A stretch of 64,000 nt of DNA from Leptoclinus maculatus (lineage: Eukaryota; Chordata; Actinopteri; Perciformes; Stichaeidae). Each line of letters begins with the position of its first letter. Position 1 is the first letter of the stretch. The DNA lies in NCBI GenBank assembly GCA_032191485.1, contig JAVDOI010000003.1, forward strand, positions 16,123,813-16,187,812, read 5' to 3'. A program made the position numbers and the translations under genes. The notes beneath the pieces were generated by a model. The model was not told the origin of the DNA and ran no database searches. It saw only the letters and a list, made by a program, of their open reading frames with translations. Positions 36,722 to 49,893 of this stretch are shown here, piece after piece.

Positions 36722-39700
36722 TTTCCGGCTAGATGGACATTTTACACATGAGAGGAAATGGATTGGATGCACCAAAGAACAGTTATGAAAGAAAGTATGG
36801 TGGGTTATCCAGACATTGGTCTCCTATTATAAATATCCAGGCCGCCACAGAGGGAAAACAAGAACATTTCCTTCTTGTGCTTTTCTAAATTTAAGACAAA
36901 ATGTCGACTGTCTGGACTGTAGGATATAATTGTTTACATGCTAACATAGTTTTGTTTTATATGGACTAGGAAAGTAATGGTGAGATGCATAGGACCTTTT
37001 TGCCTATTATAGAAAACGGTTCATCCTTATGCTCTGTGTGGGGTCCTGGAGACCCCAAAAACTTGAAAGAAAATCATGTTTAACATTGTTTTATTGGTTT
37101 TGTAGTTCACGGCTATACCTAATTTTATGAAAACTGCTTATGAACATGATTTTTAACTCAGAAAATGATGCATTACTTCTGTTTGGGCTCCATCTGTGCT
37201 ACTTTGTTAAATACATATCTCTATATCTGCGACTGCATGATGCTGACAGTATTTTTAAAGCAACTTTAGCCTCCTAAATCCCAAATAAATCCATTTTGAC
37301 TTCTATATTGGAATTTTTTTGAATAGTTTAATAGTTTGAGGCCTAAATGGGACTAAGAACTCTTTGGGGTCTTATTGTCCTCTGTACATTTATTTGTCAA
37401 TAAACTTCTCTTTGGCGAACAAAAATCCTAAATATTTGTGCATCTAATCCCACATTACATAGAAAATAATATATATTTCCATATTTGGTGTAATAATTGT
37501 GTTTTATATTTGCGTATTCTATCACCTTCATCAAATGTGCAGGATGAGTTTGTGGCAAAGCAGGGAAAGTCTTACTTCTGTACTTTTCTACGCATTAGGT
37601 TTTGATAAGATAAGAAAAAAAGAAAAAGATATTCAAAAGAACCCATGTTTGATTTTGCAATAGAAGACAGGTCTGTGGGACCCTAAAAGGGAATGTCAAC
37701 AACATACAATGGTTAAAACGTGCTGGTTTAATATTCAATACCTTTAAGTTCATTATTTGTTTAACATCATAAAAATACACAAAGATATATATTCCACGTG
37801 TTGGCACCAAGTCTAAAAAAGACTATGGAGCAAATACTGTCTCAGGATTATGGAAATTGCATCAGGTATCGAACTAAATAAAGCCTATGGGAAAAATGAA
37901 TACACAATGCTTCTCTGTGTATCCTCATATTCATGGTCAAAGCCACAAATTACGGTATCATGTCCCTTATGACGCATTTTTCAGTCTAGTGGTTGCAGAG
38001 ACACAAGGAGAATCCTTTTGGTAGCAATAATGGTAAGGTAGCAGAAAACCTAGATGATTGAACTTTAATTTCAACTTTCCCCCACAAAGCTAATTCTATA
38101 GATAGCAGAACAAGTATGGGAATAAATAGCTGAAGAGGATGATCAAAACACATCTTTTTTTAACTCCTAAGGCAACGCTCTCATTTTCATGGCTTGCTAC
38201 CTTGGGGTTTGGCAGAATGCCACTGGGAGAATTGGCCCACTGGCGACACAGAGGGCAGAGACGGTAACCACAGAGACACCCACTCTGCCCTGCTGCACGG
38301 AGGCCCGGGTTATATACATCGTATGGTATAGAGAGACATGTCACCATGTCTGCAGGGCTGATATTGTTCACTGTCTCCTTCAGCGCTCAAAACTGTTCTC
38401 TTGACTGAGCTTTTTGAGGAAGATATGATATATTTGTATTTGTAAATAACTGCCACTTTAGGAATAATTATGCAAAAATATAATTTCCAGATAATTAGTT
38501 TCCCTAAAAGGTAAATTATATTATTACAAATATGGTTAAAGTGATTAGGGACCAAAATTGTCAAGGGAAAAGGGTGGTCAGAAAAGTATTCATATTTTTA
38601 ACACTTAATCACCTAGGGGCGTGACAAAAAAAACATCACGAAAATACTAAAACTCGCCTGAGATATTATTATATTTTAGGCCTAGGGCTTTTATTGTGAA
38701 AGGTAAGAATGGCAGGAGTGAGTCTGGTATGCTCTTCCTTTGTCAAGGTTGAAAAGAGTATTAAAGATGGCCGTCTTGGTTTGGACTACCAAGCCTCCGC
38801 TATGTTGTTTCATAAATACAGGCACAACTCAACCCGTTCCACACAACGTGATTGGTTGATGCCTTTACTCGCGATGCGAAATTCTTAGGTCTGTTTGGTG
38901 ATTCCAAAAGCTTCTATTTTTGCAAGGAACTTGCCAGAAATCTCACATAAATATCGCGTGTATGGAAACACTTCTTTCTCCAGCCTGAAGTCAGCCATAA
39001 ATAGATACATTCTTAAACAACTTTACTACCATTAGCTTAATCATCTGTACTGCGAGCGACTTAATGACTCAATTTTGGATGAAGAATGAGAGTTCATTTT
39101 TGGAAAATTTGAGGCTTTTTGGCAGCCCTGTGTATTGACGCTGCTCTTTTCTAACGAGTGAATTTCAGCTGGAGAGTAAATGCTCGGCCCAAGGGGTCTA
39201 GTTGTGGTTGTCCACCTGGGTTTTCTTTAATCTGGAAGCTTGTGTCTCATTTCCAGGTCTAGCACCTTTCATCTCTGGACAATTTGGACGTTGGGGAGGA
39301 AACGGCAACCTGGCAGTGTTTTGCTTTGTTGTTCCACACCCATTCATACAAATAAACTCCATTATCCATATGATGTACAGTTTAGTAAAACAAAAAAGAT
39401 CATATCAACTTTCATTAAGAAGTAATTTCATACCACTCGGTGAAAACGCATAAGTCAATGAATCCTACTAACAAACGGGCCTAATTTAGATTTCTGCTCT
39501 TGTACATCTTAATTTGAAGCATCCTGTTGCTTATATTTAAAGATAGCTATTGAGCAATCTGCAGGTGATCAATATAGCAGCACAATAATGGCTTAATTAT
39601 CTGTCCCGTGTAAAAACAAACATAATTAAAGCTCTGACATCAGGAGGGGCGCGAGTTCTTTACAAGGTCCTCGATAGTCCCCGAGCTTCTCCTGGGAGAC

Positions 39701-41715
39701 TGTGCCTCATGTGATGTTTGATATCACTGATTACAGAGCATATGCCACATTACGTTACTGTTACTCTACCCTGGGAAAGTTGAGAACGTGGGATGACACA
39801 TAATTAGACATTTAGCGCCAATGTTCACCACAGATGAACACACCCTTGACCACAACAGATAGGCCAGGGAGTTAAAAATGTCCCAGCACCCCCTGATATC
39901 AGCCGCAGGAGCCAAAAACACCCTCCCTCTGCTATCTAGGACTGAACTTACTGTAACTTACACAATAAAGGAATGAAATCCACTAACCCAACTAACCTCG
40001 AAAAGGCTGCAAAAAAGGCCTCATTCAGTCTTTGAACCGAAGCCACTGCAGCAGGAATCTCAAGTAATCTGTATTTTAGAGCAGAAAAAATCCGATGAGC
40101 TATCATAAACGTATTATAGCAATCAAAGCTCCAATCAGAGCTCAGACAAATTAGAGGAATGTTGTGTTTTAGCATAGAATTACAATTCTATTTGTACAGA
40201 TCCAATCTCTCTGGAAGCATCGAACGAAGGATATTTCAAGGCTTTCATTAAGACTTTCATGAATCCAAACTGGATGGAATGAATCTCAGCTGACGTGAAG
40301 CTGCACGACATCTCTGCACTTTGTGGTTTCATACACCAACACATACCCATACTTGAGGGTATTTCAAGAGTTACCGAGCATCTATGAAAACAATTCCAAA
40401 AGAGTGCAAGATGTTCTCTGACCAAGAAGTACTCAAGAAAAGCAAATATTTATTCTTAAATGAAATGGTCACATTTTCCTTCATTTTTATTTCAGCTGTT
40501 AACTTGGTACCAGTTGTGAATGTTTGCAGGTAAGCATTACTGCATATGTGACAAAAGCCTTTATGGCTCAAGAGTGAGTTGTGCATAGTTTGATAAATTT
40601 CCTTAATTTACCAGTTGAAGCTGAAAACTACAAGTTTGAAAAGGGACTAAATGGTGACCAGACCTCTGTAGACCTTTCATCATCTCTGCTTGAGATACTC
40701 GCTTGAATGAACTGCTACTAGCGTGACGCACCTGAATCTCTGAATTCAGGTGTGTTATGCAAACTCTCTGCAGTTGAGTTGCATTGTGGGTAATGCAGGG
40801 GACAGGTTTTGTTAAGGAGAAGGAATGTGAGGAATAAATGCTGATGTGTCTGGTTCTGCTGCGTTGATTTTGATCCTGTCCAACGGGAGTTCAGCAATGA
40901 GAACCAATTGACTAAACTACCTCACTGTACATAAAGTATAAGCTCCACCTCAACCAGTTAAACAGTAAAATGCCACTTACACATTGATGCATCAATATTA
41001 ATCATAAATGCAATCATTAATTAATCATCAGTCTTATATAACAATATATCAATCATGTTGTATTTTTCTGTGGAACAAGTACTTTTATTTTCATATTAAG
41101 TATTTTGCAAATAATACTTTTCCATGGTATTTTTTTTACCATTTTTACGTTGTTTGGTCCTGCCTGCCACTGAGACACAAGCTCTACTCATGATGGATAA
41201 TTTGCTGAATGATGTGTTTAGTCATCTTTCAGCATATGTTCAAACCCTGTGGGTCCAGATACAGCAGTAAATCAAAGAGCAGTCATCATTGTGGTGACAG
41301 CAACGTGAATCACAACGTCCTAAATAAAGCTCTTTAGCTTTCCATTGTCTAAACACTAAACCAACTCCAAGCTCTATAACATAACATTTTGTATGCTTAA
41401 CATGTTGTTAATGATGCAACAAAACCATGGCAACAGCCACTATTATGTATGAGTCAACCAGAATAAGCATGTTTGTTAAACCTATAAACACTTGGGAAAG
41501 CACGCTGTGTTCAAATCCTGAGGTAAAAAAGCACTTTAAACATTTTTTTAAATCTTTCTCTTTATGCATATACACTTTAATGATTGCTAAAGTACCAAAT
41601 ACATTATTGAACAGGTATAAATATCTTAATCTCTCTATATTCCGCCATCTAAAATTCCCATTTACAGCAGGATAACTGTATCATTATTAGTTTTGTTGCA
41701 TGGGTAGAAGACATT
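36722..41715. other. Gene-poor intergenic tract
   Basis: About 5 kb of AT-rich sequence. All open frames are short and without coding character. I recognise no specific element. Confidence 0.5.
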
Positions 41716-41718
41716 ATT

Positions 41719-42228
41719 CAGTAAATTCTGAATACATTCACAAAGGATTTTTCACATTTTGTCATGCTGCAGCCTTATGTCAAAGTCGTTTTAGTACATT
41801 TTCCCTCATGACTCTGCACTCTACCCCACAATGACAAAGCGAAAACCAGATTTTTACAAATGTATTAAAAAGAGAAAAAAAGTATTTAGATCCTTTGCTG
41901 TGACACTTAAAATGTGACTCAGGTTCCTCCCAGTTCTCTTGATTATCCTTGAGACATTTCTACACCTTGATTACAGTGCACCTGTCATTAATTTAAACTG
42001 ATTGGACATTATTTGAAAAGGCACACACCTGTCTAAGGTGTGTCAAACAGAGCAGTCAGGGAAGAAGGGCCTTAGTAAGAGAGGTGACCAAGAACCTGAT
42101 GCCTGAGCTCCACAGATTTTGTTTGGAGATGGGAGAAAGTTTCCTCAGTGAAATATTGATGAAAGCATGCTTGGAGTTTGCAAAAAAAAGCACATCAATA
42201 CGTTTCAATACCTTCTGAATGCACTGTA
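41719..42228. mobile_element. Internally deleted Tc1/mariner transposon
   Basis: The left part carries TTCACATTTTGTCATGCTGC and CCCCACAATGACAAAGCGAAA. The middle has TTGGACATTATTTG and GGCACACACCTGTCTA, and then GAAGGGCCTTAGTAAGAGAGGTGACCAAGAACC, a decayed piece of the transposase gene. The right end is ACCTTCTGAATGCACTGTA (ends 42228), the inverse of the Tc1-type terminus TACAGTGCATTC. Total about 510 bp against about 1.6 kb for a full element, so most of the transposase is gone. The left end is degraded. Confidence 0.8.
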
Positions 42229-43830
42229 AATCACCTAACTTCAAGTGTGTGCGTGGATATTATATACTGGGCACTTACACATGTAGTTACAGTCTGTTTA
42301 TAAAGAAAAATATAAATTAATTTGTTTAATTAAAATCATGAATAAAAAAAGAAACACTTTGTGGTTTGAAAAGGCTGAAAATACCTTCCAGCTGTCTGTT
42401 TTGGAAACGTGTTAGACAAGGTGTGTCTGTGCACCTCTATGTGATTGCACAAACTATAATGTTTTTTTTTTCCTATCCTCAGGTGATTGCTGACATTAAC
42501 AGTTTATTGCATTTCATCACAGAGCAGAAAGCTTAAATTGTCTGGAGCTCTCTGGCTCTCTGTACAGACTGGAGAAGAAGTCTGATTTCCACAAGCTGGA
42601 GCTTATAAGCTCTCAGTTGATGTCAAACTGGAAAGACTGGAGAGAGTGGGTTTTAGGACTGGGCTTGTTACTCCCAATAACAGCTCCCCAACTTATAATG
42701 TCAGGTTTTGGCACATTTCCGACCTTTAATTTGGAGAGGGTGTTTCACAGTCACAAAACTTTAGAGAGATAATAGCGGGTGAAAGTATAGCTTACAGTAG
42801 CGCGTGTACAGGCGTGGAGTATAATTAGCTTAATTTCGATGAAGCTAACCACTTTGCCTGTGCGGCGGTATAGATTGGATCAACAGAGGGGCTCCACACT
42901 GTGTATAAAGTGAAAGTGACGAGCTTTGAAAGAAGAGTGCAAACATGAATCTCATTTATGTTTGAAATGTCTGATTTTGCATCTGTTAGTAAAGGTATGC
43001 ACTTTACACTGACTTAGCAAAGCAACAGAGGAGGAGAACGCTCTGTCATTAGAAATGCAACATAATACCTGACGAAAAACATTTTGCATGAGTGAAATCC
43101 CTTAATAACCATGACCTCAAAGTTTGTGTCAACAAAAATGTCTTGCTCCGCTTTTGTTCAAAAATATTTTTGATTAAATCAGCATCAGTTGAAAGAAAAC
43201 CCCTCATGTGTATAGTCTTAGGAAGATTCCTCACCCTGTTAGGAATACTTGCTATGTGACCTTCGGCCTTTATTGAAACCAAGAATGATTGTGTGACATT
43301 CACTGGGAGGCACCGCCAGTCTTAGAGTTATATCTGTTGTAACTCAAAAGTTAAAATCTCCAAGAAAAGTTGGAGAGGTTTTAGTAGAGGCTGGTTACGG
43401 TGGAATCTTCAAATTTGTCATTTGGGTACCATCTGTGGCATTTCGAATTTTCGTTGGTAACTATGAAAGCAGTCAATCAATCAGACCTCTAACACATGTT
43501 CCCATTCAAAGAAAACCATTACCCATTGGTCTGTTTGAACTAGCTGCTAGTTCAGTGAGTTTTGGAGTCATGTGAAAGTGGGTTTTAAATCTCTGTGGTT
43601 TCTTCGTGTCACAACAACCTTCTGGCTCACCTCGCTCTGCAGTTTCACTCAGCTCTACATTGCATTTTACCTTCTTCGAGCTAATTTGTTGCTCGAAGAA
43701 CAATTTTTATTGTTATGTTTCACTCTCGCAGCTCTCATTAGCATTGTTGCAGATGGCAGCTCTGAGAAACCCACAGACAAACAAAGTTAGCAACTGGCTT
43801 GTAAACATAGTGGAGCATTTAGCAGCTTTA
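42229..43830. other. Intergenic sequence
   Basis: No supported gene or element. Confidence 0.5.
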
Positions 43831-43834
43831 AGAG

Positions 43835-44000
43835 TCAGATATTTCACTCAGGAGTTGGTGGAGCAAATAGGAGAGTGACTATTACATTCGTCATCATCAG
43901 GGAACTCAACTCTACATCAATATTAATGTGAAAACATCTGTATATCTGGTGGGTGTGTAAAAAGGCAACTGCTAACACATTTGCTAACACATTTATCTTA
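43835..44000. repeat. Dispersed repeat, copy 2
   Basis: A diverged relative of the segment at 21541-21880, sharing the CATTC(A/G)TCA...CAG core and the GGGTGTGTAAA...GGCA...GCTAAC end. It is shorter and may be internally deleted. Confidence 0.35.
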
Positions 44001-46080
44001 TCAATTATAGGTGTGTTTTCAGCTTTTTGCACGTTCCCAAAGTGCCAAAAATGGGGGTAATTAATACATTTATACAGATTTAAAGCCACTAGCATACAGT
44101 TTTAAAAAACTTTAGCATCTTGAAGCAATGCACACTGCTACCCTCCTACCTCCATCATGTAGCCAATTGTAGCCCATTTTTATTAAAAGCAAAGATGTCA
44201 TATAGAACCTCCACATATTGGCTTTAAGAAGAAAAAGGAACGGGTGCATCTCTGTATTCTAAAACAAATCATTAGTCTAAATAGAAACAGATGGCTTTGG
44301 ATCAAATTAAATACACTCCGGCAACCAAAGTGGAAAGAGCCTCCTGGAAATGGCTGGTTTGCCTGACCAAATGAGATGCACACAGTCTGTGAGTGAGGCC
44401 TGTTTCCATCTTGGAAAATATGTTTGATCAAATTTTCTGTCCCTTCAGTGGTCACCACTTAAGAAAGCTGCTACCATTTAAACGCGACTACAGTTTCCAG
44501 ACACAGTCTGAGTCCACCTGTCTGTCTGGCATAAGATGGGATTCAAGCAGCGGCTACCGCCACAGTTTTCTTCAACCATGAGCTGTTGCAATCTGACCAG
44601 AATGTGACTAGACCAATGTAAACACAGCAGCAGAAAAAGTCCACCAGTATTAGGACTGCGATGCTCTCGTCTTTTACCGCAGGACCTCAAACTTCCACAT
44701 TTGGAGAGTTTGTTTGAAATACAGAACTGCAAATAGCTGAGAAAAAAACACCAATTGGAAACTCTTCAAAGTCTTATATGTACCATTGGACAGAACAGTT
44801 CACCTTGTGCCATCCAGACACGACTGTCCACCTCCAACTCTGTCAGCAGAGAGAGAGAGAGAGAGAGAGACATATACTTACAGGTTTTTAGATGTGCCTC
44901 AAAAGCAAATCCTGTACCCTTTGGAAAATGGTATTTACAGTGGCTGCATTATCCAGGAAAAAAAGGCATTCGGTACAGGAATTATAGAAGAGATTAACAG
45001 AAGCTCTTTGTCGGGAAAGAAGGTCAGAGACCCAAAATAGTCATCAGGCCTGTCCTAGAAAGATCTCCCAGCAAGCTGTCATTGCAGTTAAACGTATACA
45101 TGCTGCAATGTAGGGAGAGAGCTCTGGGAAGTGGCATTATAGTTATTATGTTAAAGGGAAGGAATGGTTTTACATGTGGAGCATACTGGTTAAAAGTCAC
45201 TTAAGACAGCTGCAGTGTGCACAATGACTCACTCTTTCTGTGTTTTAGACCACTGGGCTCTTTTACAGGTTGGTAAAACAGGCAGAGAAACTGTTGGCTC
45301 ATCAAAATAACAAACTCTTTGTTCTGCTTTGCAACATTGGCCCTGCAGACCACCTGGAAGCGTTTCTTTTTTTTTTATCATTTAATGTTGATCAACTCTA
45401 AGAAGAATGTGACTCGTGAACTTTTAAACACAGGAAGAAACAGGCCACGCTGACATATTTATGAAGTTGTTTAAAAAAAAACATAATTCATTCAGACCCC
45501 CCAAGATGATACTTTGATGATTTTCATTCATAAATTACATTTCCATTGTTTCATCTATGTAATGCAGTTGAGTCGCACACATCATTTAACAAAACCCAGC
45601 CAGGATTCAGCCCATTAGACGCCTCAGCCCTTATGAACATGTGCATGTTAGAAGCTAGGGGAATACAAATGTTACAAACATTTCCTGTACATTATCCTGA
45701 ATACTGGAGTAAAATAAGAGGAGGTTTAACAGCTCATTTCATATAAACGCAGGTCCAATAGGTCCTTTGAAGATGTGCTCGATCATGAAAAAGGTTTAAG
45801 TGTTGTAATTTCACTGCATCCTGCAGAGCTAACACAAAAGTTAATTCACTGTGATTCTGTTACATTTCTGAGTAAATGTCCACTAAACACGACACAGACA
45901 GATTTAGCCCATGCCCACTTTTTTACACTTTAACTTCAGATTTATTTTTGTCTAAATGTCAGGGAGAGTCTCAGATGACCTGTGGTTAGACATGTTTAAT
46001 GCTCTATGGTTTCCATATTGTGGGTGTTCAAAAGATACACTGAAGACAAGAAATACCCGGGACACAACAGCGTGTCAGAC
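44001..46080. other. Intergenic sequence
   Basis: A GA microsatellite lies at about 44849-44870. Nothing else is recognised. Confidence 0.5.
44849..44870. repeat. GA microsatellite
   Basis: About eleven uninterrupted GA units. Confidence 0.9.
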
Positions 46081-46086
46081 AGCTCT

Positions 46087-46119
46087 CCAGGTCCACAATC
46101 ACCTGGATTGTGGACCTGG
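46087..46119. repeat. Perfect inverted repeat, 14-bp stem and 5-nt loop
   Basis: CCAGGTCCACAATC (46087-46100) is the exact reverse complement of GATTGTGGACCTGG (46106-46119), with loop ACCTG. An ATTTGCAT octamer follows at 46121-46128. Confidence 0.9.
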
Positions 46120-46559
46120 TATTTGCATACCATGTAAATAGTATGGTCCCCTTAAACAACAAGAAGCCAGCCAATCAACATAGAAACCTGGAATGAATCT
46201 TCACTTTGTGTGTTTCTCGTGCCAATGTATTCTGGGATCTTTTGTGTCTGTGGATTACCAACAACAAACTCCAAAACATTTGCAGCGAGACACTTTTCTG
46301 AATGATTTTTTAATAGTTTCAGATAGAATACTTTGTAGATGTTTGGCAAAACACATGCGGACTTTGTTACATTCTCATTAATTCACATGTGAATTCAATT
46401 GACAAACCAACAGCATGAATATGCTTTCGCCATATACTTTAATTTTTAAGACATTAGTGCATCTGTTTAACGGGTGGTTTTGATAAGTGTTTGTCTTTTT
46501 TTTCCACCTCATTCACAAGGGGTCTTCTAGTTGAGGTGCAGTTAACTGCGACAGACATA

Positions 46560-47560
46560 CAACCTAAAAAGGGGAAAGTAAGCAATGTATAAATTGCCCT
46601 GGCAAGTTTGTGCCCACTTATAATGCTAGGACTACTAGCAACGAAACGGGGATGTAAACAATACAGGTTTAAAACTTTAAAGAAAACTTAAGACTTAAGA
46701 CTTTAAACCTGCAATAATCCAGTTTTTTGACCATTTGGGGGGCAGCAGAAACAAACTGTGAATACAACATTGACATATCATCACCATTTAGTTTGCTCGG
46801 GAGAACATGGAGCTTTATTGCTGAAAAAAGATGGATGCTGCAACTGAAAATGACACTATTAGGAGCGCTGAGATTAAACCAAAACAGTTAGGTTTGTGCA
46901 CCAGACAGTAAAACAATGAGCTGAAAGGCCGCTGATTTGTCTTTCGCTGGAGAAAGAAATCGCTGAACTACCCACAGTCAATTTCAAACTTTAAAAAAAC
47001 ATTGAAAAAAAGAACTATTTATGCATTATTACGTTTACTGTCAGCATGCGCTCGGCTCCAGCCTCCCGCAACCCTCAAAAAAGTGAGTCTAGCTAATGAA
47101 TGGATGTTTTTATAGAGGGTAGACAGGATGATATTGTTTGTGTATATTATATAATGTGGAATGTTTCCCATTTAGACTCAGTAATGGCCACTGTTTCCGA
47201 CTCCGGCCAGAGTATAAGCCCACACGTCCATCAGCCAGCAAAATAAACCTCCAAACCACAAGGCAGCGAGACTCGACCCCGGCATTGTTATGGACGTATT
47301 GTACTCCAGCTAACTTCCTGTGGTCATGTCTTTATATACAAACATTATGAGCTAAGATATGTGACTTCTGTGAGCACAAACTAACAGTTTAGCTCCAACA
47401 CCTATTTAGAGACAGACATGGCTGGAACCAAATATAGTGTACAGAAACATCACTTGTCTTCTCTCTCCACAAGTCATTATGGTGCAGTGCTAACTATCTG
47501 CTCCAGAAGGTGAGGTGACATTGTGTATAAACATTGTTTCTTGGCTGTCACTCTGCATTT
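46560..47560. repeat. Probable cluster of interspersed repeat fragments
   Basis: Segments such as TTTAAACCTGCAATAATCCA with TTTTTTGACCATTTGGGGGG, and GCTCCAGCCTCCCGCAACCC with TAATGAATGGATG, look like pieces of common teleost repeats. Recognition is from memory and the ends are not defined. Confidence 0.35.
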
Positions 47561-48655
47561 CAGGGACATTCACCCCACGCGTTCTTACTGCAGTATGTGC
47601 TTAAGTCAATGTAATTATGAACTGACAAGTCATGTATAAATCCGCCTCTGCTCTAATGCAGTTTACTCTGCGTTAAGAGAGCTGGGCGTTTTCATCCCCA
47701 TGTCTTTCACAAAGACTTCTTCACACACACTGAAAGTTTTTTTTAGTTTTTTTTTTGCCATTTGTTGTGAAATGGCTGACGCTGCTTGATACAGACAGTG
47801 AAACCTGAAATTCTCGCAGGCTCGATGTAGCGGATTAGTCATTATCCTTAAATACAGGACTCCACCACCTACACTTAAGACCCGAAAATCCGTTAAGGTG
47901 GTTTTGTTTAACTTTGATATCTTTAAATGATCCCACAATAAGCAGATACTTCTAGCAGTGTGTCATCTGTTTGACTGGGATGGAGTTTTTTTTTACTTTG
48001 AAGGGATTTGAAACCAGGCAAGATGATCCAGAGAAAAGAGTCAAGTTATAATGTCATGAATAACAAGCAAAGATGGCTTCCTTGCTAGAAAACAAAACAA
48101 GCATGAAAAGAATATCTATATATGTTGTTCTGACCTTTTTACCTTTTGTAGTACATTGTGTACAACAGCTGTTTTTGCAGCGCCTCATAAACTGTCTGGC
48201 TGAGTTCAAGTTAAATTACTTTTTGGCTGCTGCAACGCCGAAACTCTGGTTTCCTCGTCTAAAGAAAGCTTAAGAACATTGCTTCGAACCAGCAGCTGAG
48301 TCAGGCCTTTCCAGAAAATAGACTTACGGAACTATGGAAACAGAAACAATCAAATCTCACAGTCAAGATAAAGCAGCACTTTTACTTGGTTGACTGGCAA
48401 TAAGCTTTCTCGCTTTCTGAAGTGAGTGTGACAAATATTTCCATCTTATCAACTTAATTGCATGGTAAATTTCAAGTGTTTAGACAATGAAACACTCTGA
48501 AGCAAGATTTTTAACATTCAAGTGGTTTGTTGAACCTCAGGAAAGCGTGCATGGCAACACGCTGCTTCACGTTGGTGCAGCTACATGCATTCACACCTTC
48601 GGAGTTGTTGAAGGACATCTAACCATTTCTTTCTCATCCATCCCCCCATTTTCCT
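47561..48655. other. Intergenic sequence
   Basis: AT-rich, with no supported gene or RNA. Confidence 0.5.
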
Positions 48656-48660
48656 GGCAT

Positions 48661-48729
48661 TCAAGGGGTTTCAAACTGGTGACCTCCCAGATATAAGCAC
48701 TCATCTCTAAAGGTTACCACCACCGCCAT
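48661..48729 (-). mobile_element. tRNA-derived SINE head fragment
   Basis: Read on the minus strand, GGCGGTGGTGGTAACCTTTA ... GGGAGGTCACCAGTTTGAAACCCC has a degenerate A-box region and a B-box-like GTTTGAAAC in the layout of tRNA-derived fish SINEs. The copy is too diverged to be a functional tRNA gene. Confidence 0.45.
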
Positions 48730-49599
48730 TTTTCAGTTACTTTTACACTTCCGCCTCTTTTTGGGTCCATGTTTTTTTTCACGACCCTGTAATTTCTCCA
48801 CCAATCACTCACAAGGGCCCCCGGCAAGTCTGCCATTCATAAAGTTTAAACTAGCTCTTAGTGGTCCGTGGAGTTTATTGAAACATTAAATTTGTATCCC
48901 AGCCGTGATGGTGTATCTTTAGCCTTGCTTGACTCACGTGTTCGGCCGGGTCCCCTTACATTAACCGCCAATTATGTTCTCCTCTTGGGTGTGGGTTGAG
49001 CCTCGGTCAGCACGGCGAAGAAACCAGAAACATCAACTCCTGGGCAGCGGAGCGAACAAAAAAAGACTAAATTACGAAAACCGTTCTTTCAAAGACTGTT
49101 ATCATTGTAGGGTACAAGCACAAACATCACTAACATTGCCAGTAACACTGTCCACCAGTACTCTCCCGGGAATTAAGTAAAATCTACGGGTTTTTTTTAA
49201 GACGTGAACAAAGGCCTGGAAAACAGGCAGGACCTCAGAATGCCAGATTATGTTCTCTGCAGAAGTATCAGACAAAGACATTTTGCTCTGTCACAACTTC
49301 CGATGCTTGTTTTTATCTTTTAATGTATTTCTGTATGATAATAATTTGCATAATCTCAACAGGTATCGGAGGTTGAAGTAGTACGTAGACAACAGTGCAG
49401 AAATACTCTATCACAACAAGAAGCAAAGAAGTGTTAGCATCTAAATATACTGATATAAAGTTGTGCTTTTGGGTGATTCTTCGTGGAGAAACTCAGATCT
49501 GTTGATTAAATCCATTAATCGATTAGTCGACAAAACTGTGTAAGTCGACTGAGAGTTTCTTTGGTCGTGGACAGCCCTGCTAATTATGATGCATCAGTG

Positions 49600-49893
49600 T
49601 GTAAGCGTCAATGCAGCTGGTAAAGGTGGTGCAAGTTTTAGGACTTTATATACTGCTAGGTATAGCGTAATCTATAATAACAGTTATAATTTGTCAGTTG
49701 ATTACATTTTACATGTTACAATTTAAATCAGCAAATTAACTAGTAACTAAAGCTGTCAGATAAATGTAGTGGGGTGAAAAGTACAATATTTGCCTCTGAA
49801 TATAGAGTAGAAGTATAAGGTGGCATAAAAACGGAAACAAAATTGTACTTACAGAACTTGAGTAAATGTACTTAGTTACTTTCCACCACCACA
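49600..49893 (+). repeat. Dispersed percomorph repeat (TAAAGCTGTCAGATAAATGT type)
   Basis: Contains TAACTAGTAACTAAAGCTGT, GTACAATATTTGCCTCTGAA, AGTAGAAGTATAAGGTGGCA and AGAACTTGAGTAAATGTACT followed by TTCCACCACC, which is a widespread repeat in spiny-rayed fishes. A partial second copy of its right end occurs near 58625-58672. Confidence 0.6.

Noticed and set aside
48661..48729. Functional tRNA gene
   Set aside because: The A and B boxes are degenerate and no cloverleaf with an acceptor stem can be drawn, so it was called a SINE fragment.
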